Part shown: piece after piece, positions 13,920-25,780 of the stretch
How the letters are laid out: every line of letters starts with the position of its first letter
Position numbering within the stretch: position 1 is the first letter of the stretch
Assembly: GCA_013368445.1 (NCBI GenBank)
Contig: JAACJO010000001.1
Location: 2,976,001 to 3,040,000, forward strand
DNA from: Leucocoprinus leucothites
Lineage: Eukaryota; Basidiomycota; Agaricomycetes; Agaricales; Agaricaceae
Reading direction: 5' to 3'
Length of the DNA stretch: 64,000 nucleotides
Notes under the pieces: model-generated
Databases searched by the model: none
Seen by the model: only the letters and a program-made list of their open reading frames with translations
Told to the model about the DNA's origin: nothing
Translations under genes and position numbers: made by a program

Positions 13920-15553
13920 ATGGCGAGTACGAGCACATCCTGGATGCCAGCTCAAGGCAAATACCCTGTCAAAATTGGATCCTCCTTGAATCGTGCTCTC
14001 AAGGCACGCAAGCAGGGCGGAACACCGCCTGCGACGAACCCAAGGCGGAATCTTCCCGATAGAGACTTTTATTCCTTCCGTTGTGAGTATCGCTAAGCCT
14101 ATATTCTACTCTAGAATTTCTGAACACTTGGTATATTATTTACCAGATAATTTCAAGCCGCCTGCCATCGACTCGACAAAGACAGGAACAATAGAAGTCA
14201 AGAGAGGCAAGGAGAAGACCCAGGTGGCTGTAGAACACTCAAGCTCGCAGGTTCTTATCATGTCACTTCTCGAATTTGACCTCATGCTAATGACATTAAT
14301 GACAGGCGGGCGAAGCGTATGTTTTCGCAGGTACCGAAACCCAGGCTAAAGAATGGGATGTCGTGTTGATTTACGACGACGAGAGTGGCGTGAGTTTCGT
14401 ATCTGTCCAAAATCGTCCGGTTCTTATCCTTGTACTAGGAGTATACCCTGGAGAAATTGGACTCTTTTGTGAACCTGACTTGGGAACGGAAACGGACGTC
14501 AGCAGCACCAGCCCCATCTCGTATGCTACCGGTTCTGTGTCTTGGGCTCTACATTGATTGTTCTTTTTTCCCATAGCCGTTGCTCCATCCCCAAGTGATA
14601 TGGATGCAGAAGGCGATAACGACGAAGAGCTCGAAAAGGAATTACTGGGTCTAGCAGAAGATATCCCCCTGGCCAAGACAATAAAGCAAAGACCTTCGCA
14701 ACCCCCGCCACGCGCACCTCCACCAAGGAAGGAAGAGGAAGAAGAGGAAGAAATATTTATACCCCCAGTTCAGGAACCAGCACCCCAACCGCCTCCCAAG
14801 CAACAACAGTCGTCCAAGAAGTCCACTTCTCGTGCTACCAAACCTATACCCAAGGCACGCCCTTCCGCTGCTGCTGCAACTGAACCGACTGCATCTCCAA
14901 TGGCCAACGCCCCGCAGCCCGCTGCAGCTCCTACCCAGAAGGCCGCTCAGAAGGCAAAGAAGAGAAAGGAACAAGAGCCATCTGGCCGCCAGAGCGACCC
15001 GGAGGTCGAAGACTTGACTTTCGGCAAACCAGCAAAGCGTGCAAAAGTTCCCGCAGCTACTGCCGCTGCCATTCCACCTCAACCTACCCCTGCTCCTTCA
15101 GCAGGTTTCGCTCTTCCAGGTTCTTCAAGTTCCGGATTTTTCCAACCGCCACCTCCTCCAGTACCAGTATCTAAACCCCAAAAGGGAGGCCAGCATTCTG
15201 CGATGCCTGAAGTGGCTGATGAAGACTCTGAAGAGGATTGGGAGGAAATTGCAAATGTCGATCCCCCACCTCGTGCTCTTAGTTATCACAGTGATGAAGG
15301 TGAAGAAGTTGGAGACGGGCTCTTTGGCGACGAAGATGGCGAAGCGGATCTTGAGGACGAGTTGGCGAATCAGTTAGACGCAGAACTTGGAGGAGACTTT
15401 TTGGAAGAAGCTTTAAGCGAACCGCAAGCACCATCGGCCAAAGTTCCATTATCTTGGGGTCAACTAGCTGCTGCTACTGGTGGTCCAGATGGTGTTATGG
15501 AAGACGACTCGGATGAAGATTTCTCGTCAAGCGATGATAGCGATGATTATTGA
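13920..15553 (+). CDS. EAF: ELL-associated factor (EAF) family transcription elongation factor
   Basis: EAF proteins partner ELL to stimulate RNA polymerase II elongation in the nucleus. The N-terminal domain is recognisable across four exons: YPVKIGSSLNRALKARK, then FYSFRYNFKPPAIDSTKTGTIEV, then YVFAGTETQAKEWDVVLIYD, then EYTLEKLDSFVNLTWERKR. Introns remove about 14085-14144, one ending before GCGGGCGAAGC near 14307, one starting at GTGAGTTTCG near 14391, and one from about 14519 to 14575. The rest is a low-complexity, Pro/Ala/Lys-rich region and a strongly acidic C-terminus (DEDSEEDWEE, then EDDSDEDFSSSDDSDDY), as expected of the transactivation half of the family. The start at 13920 (GCC-ATG-G) is the first good ATG. 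It is read toward an opposite-strand open frame ending at 15880. Confidence 0.88.
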
Positions 15554-15879
15554 GGCATTGAGAGGCCTGTGTTACTATCGCTTTTGTATTGGAGTAGCCT
15601 CTGTATGTCCTTTGTTTAATATGTATATCATGAAAGTATATGGTATTGAAGCCTGGAAGGATAAGCACAGAATTCTCGACGAGAGGAAATGTTACAGGAG
15701 ACTTTGGCTCCTGGCTATTACGATGGAAATTCAAGTCTGTGAATCGAGACAAAGCCTCGTCTGTAGGTATAGACATTGCGCTTCAAATGGCAATCGAGCT
15801 TTATGACTTGGCCATCTTCATTCCAGCACCTCTAATTCGACTCAGCATCCGGCCGCGTCAGGATAGCAATAGTCTCAGC

Positions 15880-16269
15880 TTATTTAGCCTGACGAGCAAG
15901 TGCCATGTAACCTTGCAATTGATCATCGAATTCACGTTTCCTGAGTGACCACCCGTGCCTCTGGTCGAGACTTGAGCATATGTTCCGCTCGACATCATAC
16001 AAAGAGAACGAGCCGGGAGGCGACCAATTCAATCTCCAGATACAACAATGGTTGAGGCCAGGTTGGTCGTAGGTCGCAAGAGCATCGATCGTCCTGGGTA
16101 CAGGACTATCACCCAGCCGGGGGGGATCATCGGCAGGCAGAATAAAGCGGACACTCTCGAGGAACGTACAAGAGACCGTGCTTCCGGGACAAGGGGTCGT
16201 AGGTGAAGAACTGCCTTGAAGGTTGTCGATACGACGTCCCCCGCGATGATTTGTATTCCCTAGCCATTT
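15880..16269 (-). other. 129-codon open frame without a usable ATG (possible terminal exon or gene relic)
   Basis: On the minus strand a frame is open from 16269 to a TAA at 15880-15882. Its content is protein-like (LPADDPPRLGDSPVPRT, then CCIWRLNWSPPGSFSLYD, then HGWSLRKREFDDQLQGY) and its third codon positions look biased, but the only ATG in frame lies near the end. An overlapping second frame starts MAREYKSSRG near 16250 and reads YDPLSRKHGLLYVP before a stop. That suggests either a real gene with a misplaced intron or frameshift, or a fragment. I do not recognise a family. It lies between EAF and DUF6534 copy 1, leaving only 120 bp for upstream exons. Confidence 0.3.
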
Positions 16270-16388
16270 CTAGGTTCGACCTGCCATTTCAATTGCCATT
16301 ATACTACCTCGCCATGGTGACAGATAGAAGAAGGGAACCAAGAGTAATTGATTATTTAGAGGACGTATCATATTGGCTAAGAGAGGGT

Positions 16389-17766
16389 CTATGTCCCTGT
16401 AGTAACACTCGGCTCATAAAATGAAATACCAGCTGTGTGGCTTGCATATCTCCCCTTATCGATGAGGATGCGATTATTTAATACAGCCAACATTGAGTTG
16501 CTATACACTTTGCTCAGTAAAAGGCCAGGAACCATGTACAAGGTGAGGTCAGTGATAAATGAGAACATCATATAGGTCATGGCGACAAGGACCAAAATGG
16601 ATGGACATCGTCAGTATTTTCAACGACCCCCACAACTTCCGGAACTCGTGTACGAACTGACCTGTCAATAACCCAGTCTCTAACACGAGTCGCTTAATTT
16701 CGACGAGAGATCTATTTGTCATTTTCGATGTTCTCTTTGTCTGTTTTGAAATCTGGCCCACCAAGCCGCGGTCAAGGGTCTTTACTAAATGATATGCGAG
16801 GTAGAGACGTACATAAACGAACATAGACGTTGCAATCACAAAATCGCAGAGGGCTCCGATTAAACCCCAAGACTTTAAGAGTATCAGCTATCGGCAGCCT
16901 CCAATATTTCAAGGCCATCATTTTGGGAACTCACGATTGAGTTTACCAGAAGCCTTTCAAGGCCATCTAACTCCAGAAAGTCAGACGATAGGTCCAGTGG
17001 TTTCAAAGCATATGCATATATCGCAGCAAAGATACCGCAGCCCAATTGGGTCAAAGCCAGCTGCACGCCTCGTCTTTCTGCTTAGATAGCTGACGGTAGG
17101 CTAGTCCGACCACTCACAATGACCACGAGGACAGCAACGCTCCTAGTAGAGTATAAGATTATCCAGATACGCTGGGCATAAAACAGTTGAACAGTGACAG
17201 CGACTAAGAAGGATGAGGGACAATTCAAACACACTAAGCCGTAGTGGTACGTACCAAGAGCGCTGCTGACAGGTATCGTGAGCCACATGAAACCAAACTT
17301 ATGCAGGCCAGGCAGATCCTCTAGTTGTACAAGTCCTCCAGGGACTCCGCAGAATAGTTCGTAAAAATCTCGCAAGGCAAAGGCTGTCTGGATTGACCCA
17401 ATAGCATAAACGAGATAGACGCTCCCCTTAGTGACTTTTTTGTCATTAGGAAAAGCCAGGTAGTAGAGGTCTGCCCGCAGACGTCAGCAATGATATCGTA
17501 AAATGTTGTCTGAAAGCTGTTTGAGGCTGCTTACAGACTTGGACGGTCAGGAATCCATACAGAAGAACGTCAAAACAGTAGCCAAAGATCTACACAGCGT
17601 CATCATTTGAGATAATCGAGTTTGACTAGGAGCTCACAGCTGGCCTTATACTTTTCAAATAGGCAGCCCGGAGCTCGAGTGTGTCTATCTTGCACTTGGG
17701 CATTAGGTCAAGATTTTTGGATACATAATCACTGTCACTCACTGATCTTTCCAAGATCTCTACCAT
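16389..17766 (-). CDS. DUF6534-type multi-pass membrane protein, copy 1
   Basis: A multi-exon minus-strand gene of the Agaricomycete family of predicted seven-helix membrane proteins carrying a C-terminal DUF6534-like block. Segments in order: a short N-terminal exon from ATG 17764-17766; IFGYCFDVLLYGFLTVQVY (17535-17589); YYLAFPNDKKVTKGSVYLVYAIGSIQTAFALRDFYELF; FMWLTIPVSSALG; a VQLFYAQRIWI helix; TQLGCGIFAAIYAYAL; a helix followed by the basic loop KQTKRTSKMTNRSLVEIKRL; then VPGLLLSKVYSNSMLAVLNNR and the stop at 16389-16391. The last block is the family hallmark. Function of the family is unknown; a receptor-like role has only been suggested from topology. It is closely related to copies 2 and 3. 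The first exon and start are inferred by analogy with copies 2 and 3. Confidence 0.78.
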
Positions 17767-18873
17767 CAGCGGAGGTAGAGGGCCCAGGGTGTGCGGGATG
17801 GTCTTGAATGATAGTGGCCTGAAGCGACGCCTTATCCAGTCAATGCTTATTAGGGCAGACTTGTGTGAGCTTTTAAGGTTGTACGATCATAGCCTTACTA
17901 CTAGCAAAGCACTTTTCTCCGGGAATGAACTTGAAAATGTGAAAATGATGGAATTTATGATTTGAAACACGCCAGACTTTACTCCGAGATGGGTCTCTGA
18001 CCCATCAGAGGATATGACAGCGAAGCTGATGAACTGTACAGTCCCTAACTAGTCTATACACAGGCATTCACACCCTTTGTCACCCATCGCGTCTGCTCCC
18101 TCCCTCATCTCCCTTGTCGTGCTCCGCCCTCCCACGTCGAAAGTAAACTTATTTTTGTCCCGCCCACCACACCCAGTAGTGTTTTGGGAGCTTCGGCCCT
18201 CCCAAACGCTCAGGTCTTGTCAGGGTTTGTGCCCTCTGGCTGGAAGACTCTCAGTGCACTACCCACCCTGTGCCCATGCCTTTTCTAGCATCTGCTTGGC
18301 TCAGCCCTGACGGGCCTCCGCACATTACGCTATCACCTTATCCTCTTAGTGATAGTATTTCTCTATTCTATACCACAGTCTATTTCCATTATACTGTTCA
18401 GGCGTAGCAACGTCATATTGATCCAAGTATGGCCGCAATTGCTGTTTCGTTCACAATTGTCATTCCTAGTGTTTCATCTATTTCGTGTAGTAGGATTTTA
18501 TTTATGCTGACTAGAATATCGTTTTAACTTTCATGTCCATGCAGAGGTTACTCCACCCTTGAGCACTGTGAGAATCTTGATCACAAGACTGCTATCAGAG
18601 GGTGGCCAGTCACGCGTACAAGCGCGTACGCCGTACATCCACATAGTGCACCCAAAGACCTTTTTCGACAGCTTGCCAGCCACGGCTTCCGTTACAGATA
18701 CATCGTCTGAGTTCACTTCTTACGTTAAGCTCGTCAAAATTCCACGTGTTTATCACTGGGAGTGAGTCGAAGTTTCAACTCGAATATTTGATCGTCCCCA
18801 TCGTACCAGTGAGCATTTCATAAACCATTCCATCTCCGAGTCTTTACTCAAGGAAAAGCTTCAGGCTGATACG
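17767..18873. other. Intergenic, no supported gene
   Basis: No recognisable coding content. The stretch 18060-18300 is C/T-rich and contains short open frames without family resemblance. It may hold promoters for the F-box gene downstream. Confidence 0.4.
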
Positions 18874-20568
18874 ATGTTTTCAACACCGGAAGAGGTAGAA
18901 CGACTCAGGACAATAAACGAGGGACTCGAAGCCGAGATTCATAAAACTAGGACTAAGCAAGTGACTGTCCTACTCAGACTCAATGAGCTCAGCTCAGCGA
19001 CTCGAAATATCCCTTCCGAGATCCTTGCGAACATATTTTCCGATGTTTGCCGGGATCCTTCTTACAAGATGCTGAGAATTGGGCATCCAATCATTCAAGT
19101 CATAAGTTCGGTCTGCTCTCGTTGGTATCGCGTCGCAAAGAATACACCATCACTATGGACGCACATTGAAATTAACCTGCCTCCGCGGAAACGGGCAACC
19201 ACTTGCTCTCTTGACCTCCTTCGACTCTACATTGCCAACTCTGGCCCATTACCTATAGCCATTACATTCAGCAGTAGTCTGGGTTACTTCCGCCCTCCGT
19301 ACCCTCACCCAGCTCGCTGGCCTCACAAGAGCGGGAACCATCATGTCATTTATACCGATCTGTTCCGCCTCATCCTCATAGAGTTCCCCAACAAACTAGG
19401 GTCACTTACCCTCGGAGAGAACTCAGGCTCAGCGAGACTTTGGCTGGGTACCATCGCATCATATGCCGCGTCTGCCCACACCAGTGTGACTTACCCAAAC
19501 CTGGTCAAACTGGACATCCAAGCTTCATCTGAGGATCCCCGTTTTTCCAACTGGCTAGGAGCGGCCCAACTTCCCATCCGACTCTTCCAAAACACGCTCC
19601 AGGTCCCTAACCTGTCTCGTCTCGTCCTACATTACAGTGTCACTTCGGTCAGGGTTCCCCTGCAAAACTTGACCTCACTTACTCTAGCACATTCCAAGCC
19701 AAAGGAATGTATTGACGCTCTTGCACAATTTCCCCGGCTGGTTGAGTTCCGTGCTCTGCGATTATGTCCACCCGTTGAACCTGCCCGAGCACCTGCTTCT
19801 CTCAAGGGAGAGGTCTTATCTCTCACAAACCTTCAGTTACTCTCTTGGGATTTCAGCTACCGCGAATGGGGCCTGATCCTCATGGAAAACTTTCACTTTC
19901 CAAACCTCACTTCCCTTTACGCTGACGAGCATCGGGATGGGACATCTCCTGGCCCCGATGCCAGCCCCCTCCTAGGAGCCTTTTTTGCTTCATGGGCTCG
20001 CTTTTTATGCTCATTACCAAAACTGAGTACCTTGGGCTGTGTGCTTGGAACAGGCCACCCCGACAATAATCCTACACGATTTTGCGACGCAATCTCAAAA
20101 TTTACCACGCTCAGAGTTCTTCACCTATGGGCACGCCCATACAACGAAGATTGGATTATCCTCCGAGGGTCATTTCTCCGCATCTTTGCGCCCAGAAAGC
20201 AATCAACCACACGTGGTCGTCCAAAATCTCAATCTCACGGATTGCCTATGATCAGCTCGCTCTATCTTCACAATAATCTTGGAGACTTTTGTGTCGAAGA
20301 TAGGAACATATTTCTCAATGCGCTGGAATCTCGGTGGAGAACACCTGAGCAACAGACTCAGGGGTCCAGCGTAACTCGCTTGGAGTCATGCACGATCTAT
20401 ACTTCCCCGGTTATTGACCCAGGGGATTTGCCAAATGAACAAGAGCGTTGGCTGGAGAACTCGACAATGAAACAATTCTCCCGTATCACGAAACTTCAAG
20501 AAGAGGGATTTAAGTTCAGCGTGGTGGAACAGGAATTTCATCAATACTTGATAGCAGAGGGCGAATGA
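18874..20568 (+). CDS. F-box protein, single exon, 564 residues
   Basis: F-box proteins recruit substrates to SCF ubiquitin ligases through Skp1. This protein opens with a short coiled-coil-like stretch (about residues 5-40, EEVERLRTINEGLEAEI), followed by an F-box at about residues 46-90: NIPSEILANIFSDVC, VCSRWYRVAKNTPSLWTHIEI. The remainder has irregular leucine-rich segments (LTLAHSKPKECIDALAQFPRLVEFRALRL and similar) that resemble the degenerate LRR region of Agaricomycete F-box proteins. No intron is needed. Such genes are expanded and fast-evolving in mushrooms, so the substrate cannot be guessed. No neighbouring gene suggests a partner. Confidence 0.85.
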   Translation: MFSTPEEVERLRTINEGLEAEIHKTRTKQVTVLLRLNELSSATRNIPSEILANIFSDVCRDPSYKMLRIGHPIIQVISSVCSRWYRVAKNTPSLWTHIEINLPPRKRATTCSLDLLRLYIANSGPLPIAITFSSSLGYFRPPYPHPARWPHKSGNHHVIYTDLFRLILIEFPNKLGSLTLGENSGSARLWLGTIASYAASAHTSVTYPNLVKLDIQASSEDPRFSNWLGAAQLPIRLFQNTLQVPNLSRLVLHYSVTSVRVPLQNLTSLTLAHSKPKECIDALAQFPRLVEFRALRLCPPVEPARAPASLKGEVLSLTNLQLLSWDFSYREWGLILMENFHFPNLTSLYADEHRDGTSPGPDASPLLGAFFASWARFLCSLPKLSTLGCVLGTGHPDNNPTRFCDAISKFTTLRVLHLWARPYNEDWIILRGSFLRIFAPRKQSTTRGRPKSQSHGLPMISSLYLHNNLGDFCVEDRNIFLNALESRWRTPEQQTQGSSVTRLESCTIYTSPVIDPGDLPNEQERWLENSTMKQFSRITKLQEEGFKFSVVEQEFHQYLIAEGE

Positions 20569-22880
20569 CTCCTCGAAGATCAAGTCGGAATATAAACTCG
20601 AGGGACGATTCGAACTTTGAGCTTTTGTAAGGGTGAGTGTTCTCGCTCAACGGTTACCGAACAGTTGACCGTGGACTTAAACTTACATCTCTTAGGGTAT
20701 GTAGAAGAAGCATTCTTTTGCGAAGCGGCTGGAACTTGGGGGAGATAAGGCGGACCTCCCCGTTGGGCTCATGTAGAGGGTGTGGAGGACTGAAACCGAC
20801 CGGAGCTCGGTATTTCATTGATCGACGTAACTTTATCTATGATACATAATGAGCGTCAACTCGATCAACAGAGTTCTAGATCGATCTCATGGCTCAGGAA
20901 GTAAACTCTATCATAAAGACATACCCAATACTACCAAGAGGACAGGAGACTCGATAAAGTAATCACCGAGCATGATGGACCAAGGTACATACTCGCATTT
21001 TTCCAAAATAACACCATTTTCGACGAGCTGCCCCTCATGAAGCGGCCCAGACTCAACGGTGGCACAGCCAACCACCTCAACAAAAGCTTAGAACCCGAGC
21101 CCAGAACCCCAATCATCCACCAGTATAACCCTCGTGATATAAAAAGGTCCAATTAGTGGTGTCCTTGGCTAGCGCTAAAGCCAAAGCCATCGTACACATG
21201 GCATATAGCTGAACAAAACTAGACTATGATAGTCAACTTCAAAGAATCCGCAACGCCTCTCTGTCAAAAGGTAAATCCCAAGCCAACGTCAAACAGGCTA
21301 CATAACACGTATACACACCGAGGAAACTTTAACGCCTCTGATTAAGGACTAATTAAGGCATTAAGGGGTGGCTACTAGCTAGTGAAGTGGCAGTGACAGT
21401 GGCAGTGGGGAAGGGGGGGAAGCAAACATGTAGTAAGTACGTGTGAATTGCTGGGCGTGGGGGGAATTCAATCGCAAGCAGCGAGGAAGCGGTGGAATTG
21501 GTACTGAACGGAGGGAGAAAGGAAAAACCACGTTCCACATACTTACCGTCGGTACGCTCGGAAGAGCGAAGGAAAAGAAACAACTAAGCAACTTCGAACC
21601 GATCGATCATGGGGTTCAAACAAAGTAAGCACGTATGGGCTGGTATCGGAATGAAGCCAATAAACTATTCATTGATGATCCAGCACAAGTTTAATAAAAC
21701 AAAACCCCTAGCCAAAAAGGTCTGTATGTATGTATGTAAGTTTGTATAAGTATGAATGCGCAAATGAAGGGAAAGTCCATGTTTACACTTCTTCAGAAAA
21801 AAAAAACCTTCTAAAGTACTTAGGGCAAGTAAAACTAAGTTACAGAAGAAAAAACCAACAGAAATCGCAAATCGCAAGCCAGATTCTAACTAGAGTATCC
21901 GACGACAAAGCTCTTCCCCCAAACCTCGAAAAAGTTCCGCATCTGACGCACACAAATGTGGCATAAACCCATGCGTGTGTACGGCTACGACAAATAAGGA
22001 CCAAGGACAACCAATCGCAAGTCCTCGATATGCGGGCCACTCGTTCACGGATAGCATGGAGGCTTATGCTCTAGTTTGGTCTGGTGACTGATCGTCCACT
22101 GATCGATACGATGATAGATGGAACTGATCAACGAAAAAAAAGGGGACGGGGACTCGGAGTGGGAAGTCAACAACGCAACACCGAGGAGTAAGGAAGTTGT
22201 GAGTCCTGTGTGTATGACCGTGCAGTACAGCGCGGAGGAGTGGGGAGTTTGAGTGAATGGAGGTGAAGGCCCAAGGGAAGGGAAAATCTCCATCCTATTT
22301 CGGCGATCTCATATCCCGTGCTTGCCCCAGTCCATCCTTCAGCTTCTATATTGGAGCGCATTTAGAGAGCCGCACAAAATGAAGGGAAGCGAATAATGGG
22401 CGATGTCACTGTGGAGCGGTGTTTAAAGTGCGGGTTCTGCGAGAAGCGGGATGACATATCCCTTACACATGAGTACATGTTGCGACATATGAGACAGGCA
22501 GAGAATGGAAAGACAAGTGACATCAGACGGGGGTTGCGGGTGGGGAGAGAAAGCGGAGAGTGGATGATTCAACTTCCTGATGGATGACTTGTCGTTGTTG
22601 CTGTGGAACAAGTTGACAAGACAAGCGGGGAACTCCAAAAGAACTGCGCAACGGATACCGATGACCACCAATGATAGGACACCTAATCATCGAATCCACA
22701 CGTTCATTCGCCGAGAGCTCATCAACACAAAAAGATTTGTTATGGGCAAAGTAGTGGTGGGGGAGGCGATGAGACACGGAAGCATGTGTTTGAAGTGATT
22801 GATGCTCAAATCGATGGGAAGAAAAGATGCATGTATGGAATAAGGAATGATGGAAATCATTGAGCGATAGATGGGATGAA
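20569..22880. other. Long intergenic stretch, no supported gene
   Basis: About 2.3 kb without recognisable protein. It contains simple-sequence tracts, including a TGTA run at 21721-21738, an A-rich stretch near 21798 and purine-rich runs at 21400-21570. Many short open frames exist but none resembles a family. Part may be a long 3' untranslated region of the minus-strand gene ending at 22881. Confidence 0.4.
21721..21738. repeat. Short TGTA microsatellite
   Basis: Four to five imperfect TGTA units in a row, in a gene-free region. Confidence 0.7.
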
Positions 22881-23577
22881 TCAATATGCCGTGGATGCAA
22901 AGATAGAATGCGAGGTGTCTATGGTAAGTGGGTGGTGGTGATTCTCGCGATGCTGTGTCTGGGCCTGGCGGGCGAAGAACGGCGAGCTCTGACCTAGCCG
23001 TCCGTTCTGAGCAAAAAATGAGGCAGAGGCCATCTGCTGTTGTTGCTGTTGCTGCTGCATCGCTGCAAGATAAAAGGGATCCGTTGATGCGAATACAGAC
23101 GCTGACGATGATGATGATGGTTCAGATGATACGGGGAAGTAGGACGATACATGAGCTTGGGAATGAGCGGGTGACACAGGTTGTTGAGAGGCGCTAGAAT
23201 ATTGATGAGCGCCTTGACCAAAAGGCTGTGGCGCTGAGACAGGAGAAGAGGGCATGAGGAGTTCCTCTACCATGCGTTCGTCCTCGTCCATCGCCATGTC
23301 ATCCATTGAGCGGCCAGGCATATGCGAGAAAGAAAAGCTGGAAGAAGGTGTGCGTGCGATGGGGGTATTACATGTATGGGTATTACGGCTTGGAATTTGT
23401 CTGGCATTGGAAGTGAAGAGCGTCTGTGCGAGTTGTGCCTATGTGTGGCAGACTGAGCAGCGAGCGGGAGTGTGCAGCGATAAAGATACTCACATGAAGA
23501 GCAGCAAGGTCTATGGCTTCCTGGCCAATATGAGAGGAGGAGAAGGAAGAAACGAGATCGTCGACGGAGAGACTCAT
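22881..23577 (-). CDS. Gln/Ser-rich small protein, unrecognised
   Basis: Two exons on the minus strand. Exon 1 starts at 23577 with MSLSVDDLVSSFSSSHIGQEAIDLAALH. A GT-AG intron ending CACATAG then leads into AQLAQTLFTSNARQIP, and the frame passes through MDDMAMDEDERMVEELLMP to a stop at 22881. A run of eight glutamines (codons around 23033-23060) lies in a Ser/Pro/Gln-rich, probably disordered half. Total about 200 residues. The conserved-looking parts are the first 45 residues and the acidic MDDMAMDEDERMVEELL motif. No catalytic domain is visible. A regulatory or scaffold role would be a guess. The first-exon continuation and the matching splice frame support a real gene. Confidence 0.6.
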
Positions 23578-23626
23578 GTTGTAGTTGGAGATGTCAGAGA
23601 GTGTGGGGGCGAGGCCGAGGCAGGGC

Positions 23627-23636
23627 GTATATAAAC
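23627..23636 (-). promoter_or_regulatory. TATA-like box for the Gln/Ser-rich gene
   Basis: The minus strand reads GTTTATATAC 50-59 nt upstream of the ATG at 23577, a plausible core promoter position if the leader is short. Confidence 0.4.
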
Positions 23637-25124
23637 CTCATAACTTAATACCCCGGAATCCTACAACCCTCATTAGGCAACTAGCAGACTCCGGTCCGGC
23701 TTCTTCCCCATCCGTCAGATCTCAAGCACTGGATCTCAGATCTCTACGTATTCTCTCTCCCTCCTGGCTTCTCTTTGGAGTAGGCACGCTCTAAGCTCAT
23801 TACCTCCTCTCAACAGCACCTCTCACCTTCACGGCCGCCACCACCTGATTTACCGGTCTGAACTCACCTCGCCTTCTCATATAAATCAATGAATGCTGAT
23901 TACCTCAACATACTGCCATCTGACAGACGTATCAATTCAACACATAAACGCTTTGAACCCTCTGTATTCTCTTTCCTGTGGGAAAGAAATGGAAAGATCT
24001 ATTCATGGGTCAGGGATGGATTTGAGTTAATCCCTGCCATGTGTCTGGGCATCATGTCATCGCGTGGCCAGTGGCCTCGAGCTCCTCGCCTTTGAGGGTC
24101 CTAGGCTGAACGTTCTGACGCGGCATCGATCGAGGCTTGAAGGTGTTGCACTGCACACTGGCCTAGATACGGCTCCGAGTGCCTTGTTGTGCCGCAGTGC
24201 AATCTATGATGTAGATGCTCATAGAGCAGTGTAGGTGCTATTGATATGGAGCATTTGTATTTATGACCTCAAACAACCACAGCCCCAACTACATCATCAT
24301 GATACACACACCGTCCCGTTTCCCCCTCACCTGATTCACTTACATCTCCGTTAACAACAATAACGAAAATCACGATGGTCGATCTTTTCCTCACAAAACT
24401 ATCAGGCTGTTGAACGCTTGAGCAGTTGAATCATCGAATTTCATTTTTAATTAATCCGCCCGACATGACCGACTAACCAGGACACGACACGACAACTAAA
24501 TTACACATTCTCTTCACGCCTGCAATATCCTCGGAAGACAGATCACTCAAACGAGTGTATGCGCGTCTATGTCTGCACGCTCACTCGAGGATTCACCGCA
24601 TCCCACCTAAACGATGCCGTTACGCTTACGATCTCATGCCGTACACTCCGCGTAAGGTCCTGGCGCCGTGCCTCAATGCATTGCACGTGCAGTGTGTAAA
24701 TTACTTTCATTAACATCTCCTCATTCTCTCTATTCTACACGTGCAACATATTCATTTAATTAGAACAACTCTTGCCTGAGTTCGCTCAGGTTCGCTGTCA
24801 ATAATCACGCACGCAGTGTAATCTTCCAAAAGGATCATCGACTAAACCCATCCATGATCCACGTACATAATCACGGATACTCCAATTTATCGACGTCACC
24901 CGACCGCAACAAACGACCCCGAACAGAATTATCTCGGAACCAAAAAACTCGCGTTCCGGGAGAAAAATAGATCACCTCGGAGGATGTGGCGGTGCGCCAC
25001 TCAGTTGGTCATTGTAACTGGTGACTACAAGTTACTTTTGCGTGATGCTCGGTATCTGTGGGACCTTGAATCTGAGACTGAGAAGGAACGTTCGTCTTGG
25101 CTTGGAATAAAATGTGCCCCAAAA

Positions 25125-25780
25125 TGTGTTGGTTGAGCAGCAAATGGAATAACGTTCGGAATCCATATGGGTTCGGAAGCTCACTTCCGAAATACCCCGC
25201 TCGACTAGACCCGCCTGGGCCCTGAGCATCTTCCGTCTATCCACTCACTCACTTGATATCAACCATTGCCAAAGATACCACTCACCCACTCAACTCTACC
25301 ATCACCCATTTATCACCGCCCTCACGTTCGTATCACACCATGCCACACTGATAACCATCCCGTTTATTTAAGTACAAGAAATCACAGTTCGCAGCGGACA
25401 CAATTAAATTCTCCGAAGGGTGCAAAGCCCATGAAGCAATGCAGCATCCGCACATACCATGATCTAGGCTTAGAATTATTGTTCCTGCAGGGAGAGATGT
25501 CCCTTCACTTTCACTGTCAACTCATCATCCTCACTGTAGCATTACTTGGATCACTATCGCTATGCTTTTACTATCGGCCCGCTTTCCCCACATCGGCTAG
25601 GTTTATCGAGGATTTTCCACCCACAAGCGAAGATAGTCAACTCGACCAGTGTGCTAGTCTATGTACTTGTCCCATTTCGATATGACAAGTCTAGTCACAG
25701 TGGATTCGCCGAACATTTACCTGGTGAACGTTTTAGCTCGATGAGGCTTGTGTTCTGTGCCTTAGTCGTTGATTGTCTCA
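25125..25780. other. Segment present only in duplication unit 1
   Basis: Unit 1 and unit 2 match up to TTGGCTTGGAATAA (25095, 33911) and again from GGCCTGCCCAGCCAAT / GGCCTACCCAGCCAAT (25788, 33948). About 650 bp between is missing from unit 2. It has open frames but no family I recognise. It could be an insertion in unit 1 or a deletion in unit 2. Confidence 0.55.
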
